A stretch of 64,000 nt of DNA from [Actinomadura] parvosata subsp. kistnae (lineage in GTDB: Bacteria; Actinomycetota; Actinomycetes; Streptosporangiales; Streptosporangiaceae): contig NZ_OOHJ01000030.1 of NCBI RefSeq assembly GCF_900323885.1, positions 372,001-436,000 on the forward strand, read 5' to 3'. The translations under genes and the position numbers were made by a program. This document shows positions 26,037 to 35,196 of the stretch, one piece after another. A model generated the notes under the pieces. It did no database searches, was not told the origin of the DNA, and was given only the letters and a program-made list of their open reading frames with translations. Each line of letters opens with the position of its first letter. Position 1 is the first letter of the stretch.

Positions 26037-27242
26037 CTATGTCGGGGTCGCGCGCAGTGTCGCGGCGACGGCCGCCGCGTGGTCGGGGTCGGTCATGAGC
26101 TGATCTCCGTGGACCAGCGGGAAGTGGGTGTTGTAGGCGGCCGTCCTGGCGTCGGGTGACAGGGCGTGCCGTACTGATCTCGCCGCCTGCCAGCGTGGCC
26201 GGACCGCCTCCCGCTCCGCTTCGCCCGGGCGGTGATGCCACCTGCAGCTGGGGCAGGCGGGCATGCCGGTCGCGGTGTCGATGGAGAAGATGTTGCGCCT
26301 GACGTCCGGGCGGCGGTGCGGATCCGCGAATGGGCCGGCCCGCCACTCGCCGGTGGTCTCGTCGATCGGATGGCCGGTCAGCTGCGACTCGTAGCCGCGG
26401 ATGAGCTCGGCGAGCGGCGAGTCGTGCCTGACCGGGCCCGTCTCGCCGCGCTCGGCCGAAGCCAGCGCGGCGGCGAGCACCGGGTGGTCGGCCACGCCGG
26501 CCAGCTCGCACTGGCGCCGGGCTTCGGCGACCGCGGCTCGCCGCCGCAGGTCCGGCGGGGCATGGTCGATGGCCTCGGCGAGCTGCCGATCGATGACCCG
26601 CAGGGCGTGCCGGGCGAGCGGGTCCCCTTCCCGGGGATCGTCGGGAGCCGCGTCGGTGATGACCCCGCCCAGCAGCGGCCCCTCCAGCAGCGCGGGGGTG
26701 AACAGCACGCCGGAGATACGACTGGCCAGCGCGAGGGCCTTGGGAACGGAGCCGGACAGGTACGGGAACTCCCCCTCCGGGTCGGGATCCAGACCCAGCT
26801 CGCGCAGGTCCTCGTTCAGCGCGTCGGGGTGGCTGCCCCAGCGCTCCTGCGGCGTCTGCGGGCGGAAGGCCGTCCGAACCCGGCCGTCCGCGGCGTGTCC
26901 GAAGGCATGCGAAGCCGCGTAGTCGTGCCGCATGACGGACACGGCCTCACCACCACCACGGGTCAGCTCGCGCAGGGTCTCGGGACGGGTCCCCTCCCAG
27001 CCGCCGTACTCGAACGCGATCGTCCAGCCGCCGGCCCGGGTCACCAGCACCATGTCGCAGCGGCCGCCGGTCTCCTCGACGCGCTCCATGACCTCCTCAT
27101 CGGCCACCACATGGACGTTGCCGTCGACCACGCCGAACCGGCGCAGCGTCTCGCGCTCGTCCAGGCCACGGACGAAGGTGACGGTGTAGATCTCCTCCCA
27201 TGCCTCCTCCCACGCGTAATCCGCGGGCATGATCTTCCGCAT
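26037..27242 (-). CDS. DUF6461-like protein with long C-terminal extension
   Basis: A 401-residue cytoplasmic protein. The first about 150 residues (AWEEIYTVTFVRGLDERETLRRFG, then TRAGGWTIAFEYGGWEG) match the actinobacterial DUF6461 pattern. The rest (about 170-401) is acidic/basic helical sequence with no family I recognise, containing one CPSCRWHH segment that could bind zinc. GGGAG 5 nt upstream supports the ATG at 27242. It is monocistronic. Family members are unassigned; they are often found near toxin-immunity-like genes, but nothing here confirms that. Confidence 0.55.
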   Translation of the reverse strand: MRKIMPADYAWEEAWEEIYTVTFVRGLDERETLRRFGVVDGNVHVVADEEVMERVEETGGRCDMVLVTRAGGWTIAFEYGGWEGTRPETLRELTRGGGEAVSVMRHDYAASHAFGHAADGRVRTAFRPQTPQERWGSHPDALNEDLRELGLDPDPEGEFPYLSGSVPKALALASRISGVLFTPALLEGPLLGGVITDAAPDDPREGDPLARHALRVIDRQLAEAIDHAPPDLRRRAAVAEARRQCELAGVADHPVLAAALASAERGETGPVRHDSPLAELIRGYESQLTGHPIDETTGEWRAGPFADPHRRPDVRRNIFSIDTATGMPACPSCRWHHRPGEAEREAVRPRWQAARSVRHALSPDARTAAYNTHFPLVHGDQLMTDPDHAAAVAATLRATPT

Positions 27243-27314
27243 CGATCTCCCTGGTTCCGCCCTTCCGTGATCACGGGTGAGTATGGCAGGCGGGCCCGAC
27301 ATCGGCTGCACCGT

Positions 27315-27410
27315 TCAGCGCCATGCCGTGGCCGCCGTGTTGTCGAGCAGGGCGATGCGGATCTGCTTGCGGGAGGCGATGCCGAGCTTGGCGAAGACCT
27401 TGCGCAGATG
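27315..27410 (-). pseudogene. C-terminal relic of a LuxR-type regulator
   Basis: About 31 codons on the minus strand read THLRKVFAKLGIASRKQIRI and then ALLDNTAATAWR before a stop. This is the last helix pair of a LuxR/NarL helix-turn-helix, where the family pattern is HLxxVFxKLGIxSRxxL. Nothing of the gene remains upstream, where proline dehydrogenase now ends. It is too short for a working protein. Confidence 0.7.
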
Positions 27411-27429
27411 CGTCAGAGGGCGAGAGGCG

Positions 27430-28431
27430 TCAGGGCTCAGCAGTCGTGACCGCCCCGCAGGCGAGGCCGCCACTGGTCAGTTCACTGCCTGCGCGGGTGG
27501 CGTCGATCAGGGCCTGCAGCAGGCGGAGCGGGTCCTCGGCGATGCGGTTGCAGACGTACAGCCACCACTGGGTGCCGAACACGATGTACTGCCTGGTGGG
27601 ATGGCCGCGGTCGCGCATCGCCGCCAGCCGGCCGGCGTCGAGCCCCAGCAGCGTCTCGACCTCGTACGCGCCGGAGCCTGGCCGCATGTGCGGCTGCAAC
27701 GCGGTCAGCAGGTCGGGGTCGTGGGTGGCGATCGAGCAGAGGTGGCCGTCGTCCAGGAGGCGGGTCGCGCAGGTGAGGAACGCCGCCCGCAGCTCGCGGC
27801 TGCCGCGCGGGTAGGCGACGGACTCGGGTTCGAGGTAGGAGCCCTTGACCAGGCGGATGCGGCCGGGTCGCTGGAGCAGGCGGGGCAGGTCCTCGGCCGT
27901 GCGGTGCAGGCGGGCCTGGATGGTGACGCCGACGTGGTCGAAACGCTCGCACAGGCGTTCGTGGGTCCATAGGACGAGGTCCGTGCGGTCGGATCCCTCC
28001 ATCGAGATCATCATCTCCTGGCCCGCGGCGGCGGTGGCCTCGGCCAGCCGGGTGGCGTTGGCCAGCCCCAGCTCGCGGTCCACCACGGAGCCGATGTGGG
28101 ACAGGTCGAGGGACACCGAGCAGTTCACCGCGCGGGCCGCGGCCTGCCGTGACAGGTCCAGGAAGACCTCGGTCTCGGCCGTGGCCAGGGCGGCGTCCCG
28201 GCAGCTCTCCCCCATGTAGTCGATGGTGGCGGCGCTGCCCTCCGCGTTGAGCAGGGCGGCCCGGCCGAGCGCCTCGTCGATGGTCCGGCCGCCGACGTAG
28301 CGTTCGGCCACCCGCCAGGCCAGGCCGCGCAGTGCGGGGTCCGCGGCGACCCGGTCCTTGAGCTCTTCGTCCAGGGCCAGGGCGCGCATCGTCTCAGCCG
28401 CCTGCTCCATCAAGGTCATCTCGTTCGTCAC
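27430..28431 (-). CDS. Proline dehydrogenase family protein
   Basis: A 333-residue FAD-dependent TIM-barrel protein of the PutA/PRODH family, which oxidises proline to pyrroline-5-carboxylate. RIRLVKGSYLEP carries the catalytic Lys segment, CSIATHDPDLL the barrel strand, and YIVFGTQWWLYVCNRIAEDP the substrate-binding helix. In proline-specific enzymes that helix begins R-R-x-x-E, the two Arg holding the carboxylate; here the first is Asn295 (N-R-I-A-E), so specificity may be altered. The start is a GTG with no strong Shine-Dalgarno. No P5C dehydrogenase gene adjoins it. A LuxR relic lies just downstream. Confidence 0.8.
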   Translation of the reverse strand: MTNEMTLMEQAAETMRALALDEELKDRVAADPALRGLAWRVAERYVGGRTIDEALGRAALLNAEGSAATIDYMGESCRDAALATAETEVFLDLSRQAAARAVNCSVSLDLSHIGSVVDRELGLANATRLAEATAAAGQEMMISMEGSDRTDLVLWTHERLCERFDHVGVTIQARLHRTAEDLPRLLQRPGRIRLVKGSYLEPESVAYPRGSRELRAAFLTCATRLLDDGHLCSIATHDPDLLTALQPHMRPGSGAYEVETLLGLDAGRLAAMRDRGHPTRQYIVFGTQWWLYVCNRIAEDPLRLLQALIDATRAGSELTSGGLACGAVTTAEP

Positions 28432-28516
28432 GCCGGCACTCTATCACCAACGAAAATTTTTTTAGAAGGAGCTCTCATCTGAGCGGCTTAGGAGCCGGGG
28501 CTATTAGGCTGCGCTT

Positions 28517-30640
28517 GTGGATCATCGAAGGCGCGGGCGAGGCACGGGGCGGCAGACGAGCGACATCACCGAGCCCCCGATCGCCCGGGTGGACGTCGTG
28601 CGCGAGACCCTCCACGGCATCACGCTCGAGGATCCCTACCGCTGGATGGAAGCCGGGGGCGAGGAGTTCCACCGCTGGCTGGCCGGCCAGGCCCGGCACG
28701 CCCGCGAGCACCTGGACGCCCTGCCGCACCACTCCGGCCTGCTGGCCCGGATCCGCGAGCTGGGCGGCGCGCTCACGCGGTACTTCGGCCTCGGGATGGC
28801 GGCCGGCAAGGTCTTCGCCTTGGTACGCGAGCCGGACGCCCGCGTGCCCTTGCTGACGGTGACGGAGGCCGACGGGGCGAGCAGGGTCCTGTTCGACCCC
28901 GGCACGGTTTCCGGCGATGCGCACCACGCCATCGACTGGTATGTGCCCTCCCCCGACGGCCGCCACGTCGCCTGTGCCGTCTCGGCGTCCGGGGCGGAGG
29001 ACAGCTCCATCCACGTGATCGACGCCGGCTCGGGAGCCCTCCTCGAGACGATCCCGCCCACGACGCGTTTCGCCTTCCTGAGCTGGCTGGAGGACGGCCG
29101 ATCGTTCGTCTATCACCGTTACGCGGAGTCGTCCCTCCTGGACAGCCGTTCCTTCCTGCACCGTCTGGGCGCCGACCCGGCGCAGGACACGGTGGTGCTG
29201 GCCCGCGGCCTCAACCCCCGCATCGAGCTGGCCCCGCGCGACCGCCCTTTCCTGGTGGTGCCGCCGCACGGCGAGTGGATGCTGGCGATCATCTCCCACA
29301 GCGCGCTCAGCCCCTGGCCCTGGACCGGCGAGCAGCTGAGCGACTGCACGGTGTACGTGGCGCCGCGCGCCGGGCTGGCCGACCCGGCAACCTGCCCGTG
29401 GCGGCCGGTCGCGGGCGTGGCGGACGGCGTGACCGCCCTCGCCACCAGCCACGACACCCTCTACCTGGTCTCCCATCGGGACGCGCCGCGCTCCCGCGTG
29501 CTGGCCGTTCCGCTTGCCGCACCGGACCTGTCCCGCGCCCGGGTGGTCGTGCCCGCGAGCGAGCGGGTGGTGGAGACGGTGCGGGTGGTGGGCGACCGGC
29601 TGCTGGTACGCGACCTCGACGGTGGCGTCAGCCGGCTGCGGCACGTACCCCTGTCCGGCGGCGAGCCCGCCGACCTGCCGATGCCGGTGGACGGCGCGAT
29701 CCTGGAGTGGACCACCCACCCCGAACGGCCCGAAGCCCTGCTCCTGATGGCCGGCTGGACCGACGCGCCCCGGCTCTACCGCTACGACGGCCACTCCCTC
29801 CGGGACACCGGGCTGGCGCCGCGCTCGCCGGTGGACTTCGGCGACGTGCACGCCCGCACCCTGCACGTGCCCGCGCGGGACGGGACGCCGATCCCGCTCA
29901 CGGTCGTCCACCACAAGGACCTGAAGCTGGACGGCGACAATCCGGCCGTGCTCACCGGCTACGGCTCCGGCGGGCTCATCGACCTGCCGGAGTTCCGTCC
30001 TGAGCTGCTCGCCTGGTACGAGCTCGGCGGCGTCCACGCCGTCGCCCACCTGCGCGGCGGTGGCGCCTACGGCCGCGAATGGCACGAGGCCGGACGCGGC
30101 GCGCGCAAGGAGGCCACCATCACGGACTTCATCGACTGCGCCGAACATCTCATCGCGCTCGGCTACACCCGCCCGGGGCGGCTGGCCGGCCAGGGCTCCA
30201 GCGCCGGCGGCATCCCCACCGGCGGCGCGCTGGTGCGCCGCCCCGACCTGTGGGCCGCCATGGCGATGCAGGCGCCGACGGTGAACGCCACGCGGAACGA
30301 GTTCACCGACAGCGGGCCGATCAACGTGCCCGAGTTCGGCAGCGTCACCACCGAGGAGGGCCTGCGTGCCCTGCTGATCATCGACGCCTACCTGCGGGTC
30401 CGGGACGGCGTGCGGTACCCGCCGGTGCTGATGACCACCGGCCTGCACGACGCGCGGGTGCCGCCGTGGCAGCCGGCCAAGCTGGCCGCCCGCCTGCGGG
30501 CGGCCACGGCCTCCGGCCGGCCGGTGCTGCTGCGCGTCGAGGAGCACGGCGGGCACGGCGCCGGCTCGACCAGAGACCAGGAGCAGGAACTGCTCGCTGA
30601 TGTGCTGGCTTTCGTCCTGCACGCCTCCGACCGGTCATGA
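28517..30640 (+). CDS. Prolyl oligopeptidase family serine peptidase (S9A)
   Basis: A 707-residue peptidase without signal peptide. The N-terminal LEDPYRWMEAGGEEFHRWL is the family opening, and a seven-bladed propeller occupies about 80-430. The alpha/beta-hydrolase domain carries Ser562 (GQGSSAGG), Asp645 (TTGLHDARV) and His680 (EEHGGHGAG). AVAHLRGGGAYGREWHEAGR, before the nucleophile, is diagnostic. It would cleave short proline-containing or related peptides in the cytoplasm. The GTG start has no clear Shine-Dalgarno, and TATTAG about 12 nt upstream could give a nearly leaderless message. It is divergent from proline dehydrogenase, which suggests a link to proline-peptide use. Confidence 0.87.
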   Translation: MDHRRRGRGTGRQTSDITEPPIARVDVVRETLHGITLEDPYRWMEAGGEEFHRWLAGQARHAREHLDALPHHSGLLARIRELGGALTRYFGLGMAAGKVFALVREPDARVPLLTVTEADGASRVLFDPGTVSGDAHHAIDWYVPSPDGRHVACAVSASGAEDSSIHVIDAGSGALLETIPPTTRFAFLSWLEDGRSFVYHRYAESSLLDSRSFLHRLGADPAQDTVVLARGLNPRIELAPRDRPFLVVPPHGEWMLAIISHSALSPWPWTGEQLSDCTVYVAPRAGLADPATCPWRPVAGVADGVTALATSHDTLYLVSHRDAPRSRVLAVPLAAPDLSRARVVVPASERVVETVRVVGDRLLVRDLDGGVSRLRHVPLSGGEPADLPMPVDGAILEWTTHPERPEALLLMAGWTDAPRLYRYDGHSLRDTGLAPRSPVDFGDVHARTLHVPARDGTPIPLTVVHHKDLKLDGDNPAVLTGYGSGGLIDLPEFRPELLAWYELGGVHAVAHLRGGGAYGREWHEAGRGARKEATITDFIDCAEHLIALGYTRPGRLAGQGSSAGGIPTGGALVRRPDLWAAMAMQAPTVNATRNEFTDSGPINVPEFGSVTTEEGLRALLIIDAYLRVRDGVRYPPVLMTTGLHDARVPPWQPAKLAARLRAATASGRPVLLRVEEHGGHGAGSTRDQEQELLADVLAFVLHASDRS

Positions 30641-30843
30641 CAGTGACAGACAGGTCGGGTACGGCGGGTGGATCGGCGGGCCGCGCTTTCGGGGCCATGG
30701 CCCGGATCGCCGCCGACGCCGGCCACCCCGCCCAGGGCGGGTTGGCGTCACGGGCGGACCGATGAGGGCGCGGGCTCGGCGTCGAGGCGCTGCGGTGGGG
30801 TTCGAGCAGCTCGGCGTCCACCGCATCCGGGCGGCGCAGCCGG

Positions 30844-31791
30844 TCAGCTGACGCGGACGACGCTCTTGCCGTGGGTGGTCCCGTCGGCCAGGTGCGCGAT
30901 CGCGGTCTCGACGTCGGCGAGGGCGTATTCGGCGGTGACGTCGATCCGCACCGTCCCGTCGGCCACCAGGGCCATAGCGCGGGTGGCGCTGCCGGCCAGC
31001 CTGCTGGGGTGGGTGCGGGCGGCCAGGTTGCTGTTGTAGGTCAGCAGCGACTGGCCCTGCGTCAGCAGGTCGTTGACCGATACGGTGACCGGTTCGAAGG
31101 TGGCGATGTTGCCGTAGACGACGATCCGGCCGTGCGGCGCCAACCGTTCCAGGCTGGCGACGCGGGCGGGGCCGCCGATCGGGTCGAGGATCACGTCGAA
31201 CGTCCGCTCGTCGAGGGCGGCGGGGAACTGCTCGCGCACCAGGACCTCGTGGTAACCGGACCGGCGGGCGTGGCCGATCTGACCGGCGTTGCCGACCACG
31301 CCGACGATGCGTTGCGCACCCGCGGCAGCGGCGAACTGCCCGGCCAGCGTTCCGACTCCGCCGGCGGCGGCGTGAATCAGCACGCTGTCGCCGGGCCGCA
31401 CCCGGGCGACCGTGTTGATCAGGTCGTAGGCGGTGGGGGTGACCCACCCGAACCCTGCCGCGGTGCGGGCGTCGACCTTCGCGGCGTTGATCGCCAGCAT
31501 CGCGGGCGCGGTCACGACCTCCGCGTACCCTCCTCCGCCGATCAGCGCGACCACCTGCTCCCCGATCCGGGCGGAGTCCACCCCGTCGCCGACCGCGACG
31601 ATCTCGCCGGCCACCTCGAAGCCTGGGACGAACGGGCGCGGGATCGGGAAATGCCCCTGGCGTACCAGCACGTCCCCGTATTGCACGCCGGCGTAGGCGG
31701 CCCGGATCGCGACCTCGCCCGGGCCTGCCACGGGATCCGGCACCTCGGAGAGCTGGAACGCGTCATCGGCGCCCAGAACAACAGCCTTCAT
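30844..31791 (-). CDS. NADPH:quinone oxidoreductase-like MDR enzyme
   Basis: A 315-residue medium-chain dehydrogenase/reductase without catalytic zinc. FVPGFEVAGEIVAVGDGVD, HAAAGGVGTLAGQFAAAAGA (nucleotide-binding loop) and DVILDPIGGPARVASL are typical of the quinone oxidoreductase branch. It reduces quinones or enones with NADPH. It is divergent from a MarR gene, and two inverted repeats (31816-31831 and 31848-31861) separate the starts, so it is the probable MarR target, perhaps induced by electrophiles. Confidence 0.87.
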   Translation of the reverse strand: MKAVVLGADDAFQLSEVPDPVAGPGEVAIRAAYAGVQYGDVLVRQGHFPIPRPFVPGFEVAGEIVAVGDGVDSARIGEQVVALIGGGGYAEVVTAPAMLAINAAKVDARTAAGFGWVTPTAYDLINTVARVRPGDSVLIHAAAGGVGTLAGQFAAAAGAQRIVGVVGNAGQIGHARRSGYHEVLVREQFPAALDERTFDVILDPIGGPARVASLERLAPHGRIVVYGNIATFEPVTVSVNDLLTQGQSLLTYNSNLAARTHPSRLAGSATRAMALVADGTVRIDVTAEYALADVETAIAHLADGTTHGKSVVRVS

Positions 31792-31815
31792 TGAATTCAG
31801 CCTTCTGTCTCGACT

Positions 31816-31861
31816 CAGTATCCTGATACTGCAGGACCATAACCAGTCTCAGGATATTGAG
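31816..31861. promoter_or_regulatory. Paired MarR operators
   Basis: CAGTATCCTGATACTG (31816-31831) has perfect 7-bp arms. CTCAGGATATTGAG (31848-31861) is an imperfect copy sharing the TCAGGAT core. They lie 32 bp apart between the divergent oxidoreductase and MarR genes, the second 20 bp before the MarR ATG. Confidence 0.72.
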
Positions 31862-31881
31862 TCAACTTAGGGAGCTGTTTC

Positions 31882-32337
31882 ATGAGCGACGTGCCCGTCG
31901 AGGAATACGTGTGCACCCGCATCCGTCGCGCGGAGCAGGCGCTGATGGCCCATCACGAGTCGGTGCTGCGCGGCTACGAGCTGACCATGACCCAGTACAC
32001 GGTGCTGCTGACCCTGTCGCGCGGCGGCGGCATGTCGGGGGCGCAACTGGCCCGCGCCTGCGGGGTCACCCAGCAGAGCATGGCCACCGTCCTGACCGGC
32101 ATGCAGAACAAGGGGCTCATCGACCGGCAACCGTCCCCGGTGCACGCCAAGGTCATGATCGCCACCCTCACCCCGGCGGGCCGCGACCTGCTCGACCGCG
32201 CCTACCAGGAGGTCATCGTGCTCGAACGCGCCCTCACCGACCGGTTCACCCCGGACGAGCGCGACCTGTTCTGCGAGTTCCTCGACCGCGCCACCGCCAC
32301 CCTCATCGAGCAGACCCCCACCACGCGCGCCCACTGA
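31882..32337 (+). CDS. MarR family transcriptional regulator
   Basis: A 151-residue winged-helix repressor. LTMTQYTVLLTLSRGGGMSG, ARACGVTQQSMATVLTGMQN and LIDRQPSPVHAKVMIATLTP show the fold, although the wing is shorter and lacks the usual D-x-R pair. Two Cys (residues 11 and 54) could sense oxidants. It is divergent from the quinone oxidoreductase with shared operators. The ATG at 31882 follows AGGGAGC. Confidence 0.83.
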   Translation: MSDVPVEEYVCTRIRRAEQALMAHHESVLRGYELTMTQYTVLLTLSRGGGMSGAQLARACGVTQQSMATVLTGMQNKGLIDRQPSPVHAKVMIATLTPAGRDLLDRAYQEVIVLERALTDRFTPDERDLFCEFLDRATATLIEQTPTTRAH

Positions 32338-32609
32338 CGAACAGCCGCCCTCCAGCGGGCGGGGAAGCGCAGGACGCGGTCGCCGCCACAGCCGCGGGGT
32401 GCTGGACGGGCTGACCGCCGCGAGCCGTTCACGACGGCGCTTCGGCGCACCGCCTGATCACGCCGTGGGCCGTCCGGCAGTTCCCGACCGCACTGTCCGA
32501 CCGTGTATTGCGCCGCAGAACGCGCACGGACCCTCGCGCTTCAATCGGTGGGCACGGGCGACGCCGCGAAGAGGCCGCCCGCGGACATCACCGATCACAG
32601 GAGGATCCC

Positions 32610-33164
32610 ATGGGGAACCGTATCCGCGCGACGCGAACCACCGGGCTGCGCGCGCTTCTCGTCGGCACGGCGATGGCCGTGCCGCTGCTCGCCTTCACCG
32701 GCCCCGCGCACGCCGCCGGCACCGTCAGCAACAGCGGCGGGCGCCTGGCCATCACCTCGACGACCACGAACAACGCGATCACGGTGAGCGTGTCAGGCCC
32801 GAACGTCCGGGTCACCAACACCCTCACCACGCTCTCGGCGGGCGGCTCGTGCGCGCAGGTCAACGCCAACACCGTGGACTGCGCGGCGTCCAGCGTCAGC
32901 GACCTGACGGCGAACCTCAGCTCCGGCACCGACCTGCTCGTCAACAACACCGCGCTGCCGTCGCTGGTCTTCCTCGGCTCGGGCGGCGACATCTTCCAGG
33001 GCGGCTCCGGCCAGGACCTGGTCAACGCCGGCAGCGGCAACGACACCCTGACGGGCAACGACGGCAACGACACGCTGCTCGGCGGCCTCGGCTCCGACCG
33101 CGCCACCGGCGGCGCCGGCACCGACAGCTGCACCGCCGAGGTCGAGGTCACCTGCGAGTCCTGA
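32610..33164 (+). CDS. Secreted RTX-like calcium-binding repeat protein
   Basis: A 184-residue exported protein. The signal peptide covers 1-35 (ending AHAAG) and is followed by a beta-rich, Asn/Thr-rich segment. Three to four nonapeptide repeats of the hemolysin type (GGSGQDLVN, AGSGNDTLT, GNDGNDTLL, GGLGSDRAT) come next; such GGxGxDxxx turns bind calcium after secretion. Cysteines at CTAEVEVTC close the C-terminus. A perfect AGGAGG lies before the ATG. It is monocistronic and its function is not known; most RTX proteins leave by type I export, whereas this one has a Sec signal. Confidence 0.75.
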   Translation: MGNRIRATRTTGLRALLVGTAMAVPLLAFTGPAHAAGTVSNSGGRLAITSTTTNNAITVSVSGPNVRVTNTLTTLSAGGSCAQVNANTVDCAASSVSDLTANLSSGTDLLVNNTALPSLVFLGSGGDIFQGGSGQDLVNAGSGNDTLTGNDGNDTLLGGLGSDRATGGAGTDSCTAEVEVTCES

Positions 33165-33291
33165 CCGGGCGCGGGCCTCACGGCTCGATGCGGCGACTGC
33201 CCTCGCGTCAGCCAGGCCATCACGGTGGCGTGGCAGGGCGTTTCTTGGGGGCCCGGCGGTTCGCGGACCCCCACGGAACAAGGTCGCGAGA

Positions 33292-33618
33292 TCAGCCCAG
33301 GTAGGCGTCGAGAGCTCCGCTCACATGGGCAGGGTAATAGGCCCGCAGCTCACGCCGCGCCTGGCGGCGGCTGCGGCGGCGATCCTCTCGGGAGGAGTAG
33401 GTGAACTCCCGGTGCCCGGCATTGGTCTCGCGGATGAGCACGTGATAACCGGGCAGGCCCCAGTAACAGCCGTTCGGGCGCCAGCCGGCGCTGTCGGCGG
33501 TGATCTCATCCGGCAAGGTGCACGGCCCGAAACGATGGTCGTGCCTGGGCACGCCGGTCGTCGGCGGCGCGTCGGCCATGCGCACCCACCAGGGCCGGGT
33601 CTTGTCGGTCTTGCTCAT
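33292..33618 (-). CDS. Small conserved hypothetical protein
   Basis: A 108-residue soluble protein with no recognised domain. It is rich in Arg, Trp and Tyr (PWWVRMADAPP, HVLIRETNAGHREFTYSSRE, then a basic stretch RRRSRRQARRELRAYYP). AAGGTG precedes the ATG at 33618; the frame is open further but without start support. It stands alone between the RTX-like gene and the DUF1684 fusion. A role in nucleic-acid binding is possible from its charge, nothing more. Confidence 0.55.
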   Translation of the reverse strand: MSKTDKTRPWWVRMADAPPTTGVPRHDHRFGPCTLPDEITADSAGWRPNGCYWGLPGYHVLIRETNAGHREFTYSSREDRRRSRRQARRELRAYYPAHVSGALDAYLG

Positions 33619-33749
33619 ACGGTCACCTTTCGGCTCCGTGACGCCCCGGGCTGGGGCTGTCACTAGATCGGGTGCACCGTGATCACCTCCGACTTCACAT
33701 CTGACGCGGGACCGCGCGCGACAACGCTCGGCAGAACGTGATCTCCACC

Positions 33750-34928
33750 CTAGCGCGAGCGGCGGGCGGCCGCGGGGATGAAGTTGGCGTACTCCTCGAT
33801 CCGATCGATGAGCCCGTCCTTGAAGCGGAAGTACATCGCCGCCTGCACCTCGCCGACGGGCCCGTCGGCGTTGGCGATCCGCAGGACGTGCTGCTGGAGC
33901 ACCTCGTCCGCGTCGGTGAACTGGCGGATGACGTCGTACCGCAGCGACGCCTGCGCCGCGGGGCCGTCCTTGAGCATGGAGAGGTTCTCGTCGATGGTCT
34001 GCTGTCCCTTGCCGTCGTTGTGCCAGACGGTCGCGGTGTCCGTGCACAGTGCGCGCATCCCGGCGTAGTCGCCTGCTTCCAGCCGGCGCAGGTAGCGGAT
34101 GGCGGCGTCCTTGACATCGGTGTTCATGGCCTGTCGTGTCCCTTCGGGTTCGCTGTGAACAGGTGCGCGCTCACCCGCCGGTACGGGCACGGGCAAGTGG
34201 TTGCCCTCCGGCGCCAGCGGGCACGGGAAGGCGCGGGAGAAGATGTGCAGGGGAAGCACGGCCTGGTTGAAATCGACCCGGACGGTGTCGCCTTCCACCG
34301 GCGGCAACACCACCCATCTGCCGATCTCGGGCGTCTCGGCTCCACTGGTGGCATCGGTGAACACCACCAGCAGGTGGCCGGGGAACGTTTCGATCACCGT
34401 CAGAGAGTGCCGCCGCCCCGCCAGGTCGAACACCAGGTCGGCGGGCGCCGGGAGAACGTGCCTGGTGGGCGGATCGGTCAGCCGCTCGATCTCCACCTCC
34501 CGTCCCGGCGTCCTGCGGTACTCCGCATCGACCACGTACGCCGGATCGACCGGGAACACCGCGATCTCCCGCAACCGTGCCAGCGAGGGGACGGCGGGGT
34601 CCCATACGGTCAGCCCGTAGATCCCGCCGCCCCCGGAGACGGCCACCGTGCGCTCGCCCGGCAACCGCAGGCTGCTGCCCCCGGTCAACGTGACCGTGCC
34701 ATCGACAGGACGGCCGTCCAGCGACACCCCGTCCGCACCGGCCGCGGTCAGCTTCAGCCCGTCCGAGCCGCTCGCGTCCCACCGTCCGGGCACGCCCTCG
34801 ACCGTCTGCGCCGATCCGGTGATCTTCGCGAGCCGGACCACCCCGGCCTTCCCGAGATGCCCGGCGATCTCGTCCCAGCGGCCGCGCCGCCACGCCTCAT
34901 AGTCCGCTTCCGCGTGTTTTTCGAGCAT
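33750..34928 (-). CDS. DUF1684 - SnoaL-like fusion protein
   Basis: A 392-residue protein of two parts. Residues about 1-265 follow the DUF1684 pattern (EADYEAWRRGRWDEIAG, then FPCPLAPEGNHLPVPVPAGE). Residues about 275-392 form a SnoaL/NTF2-like cone fold (DVKDAAIRYLRRLEAGDYAG...FRFKDGLIDRIEEYANF). The linker RAPVHSEPEGTRQA is short. The second part begins with an ATG (34125-34127) preceded by GAAGGGA. The +1 frame of the first part would end in a TGA overlapping that ATG, so an ancestral two-gene operon fused by a small frameshift is plausible. No function is established for DUF1684; SnoaL-like folds often act as small-molecule isomerases. Confidence 0.7.
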   Translation of the reverse strand: MLEKHAEADYEAWRRGRWDEIAGHLGKAGVVRLAKITGSAQTVEGVPGRWDASGSDGLKLTAAGADGVSLDGRPVDGTVTLTGGSSLRLPGERTVAVSGGGGIYGLTVWDPAVPSLARLREIAVFPVDPAYVVDAEYRRTPGREVEIERLTDPPTRHVLPAPADLVFDLAGRRHSLTVIETFPGHLLVVFTDATSGAETPEIGRWVVLPPVEGDTVRVDFNQAVLPLHIFSRAFPCPLAPEGNHLPVPVPAGERAPVHSEPEGTRQAMNTDVKDAAIRYLRRLEAGDYAGMRALCTDTATVWHNDGKGQQTIDENLSMLKDGPAAQASLRYDVIRQFTDADEVLQQHVLRIANADGPVGEVQAAMYFRFKDGLIDRIEEYANFIPAAARRSR

Positions 34929-35196
34929 GATCGGACAGTAACCGCGCACCTTGCGCTTTGGTCAAACCCCGTTGCCAATCGGCAATAAAGCGACGGCGAA
35001 GCCACCGGCAGGCGATGCGGATGGCCCCGATATCCTGGCTCGCGCGACAGAAGATCATCCAGAGACGGGGTGTGGTCCGCCCGGAGCCTCGGGGAGCGCG
35101 AGGGCTCTTCCCGCGCGCCGGGCCTCATGGTCTCCGGTGTCACACGCCGGGATGAGGACAGGTTCCGAAGGCCGACACGGGAGGTGCCGGAAGCCG

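Noticed and set aside
28475..30622. A 715-codon minus-strand frame opposite the prolyl oligopeptidase
   Set aside because: No family features; the plus strand holds a complete catalytic triad and propeller.
30641..30843. Possible GNAT tail (GFEQLGVHRIRA) on the plus strand after the oligopeptidase
   Set aside because: Only about 12 residues match and no other part of an acetyltransferase is visible; too little to call.
34972..34985. Small inverted repeat TTGCCAATCGGCAA upstream of the DUF1684 fusion
   Set aside because: Arms are only 5 bp and no regulator adjoins; chance occurrence cannot be excluded.
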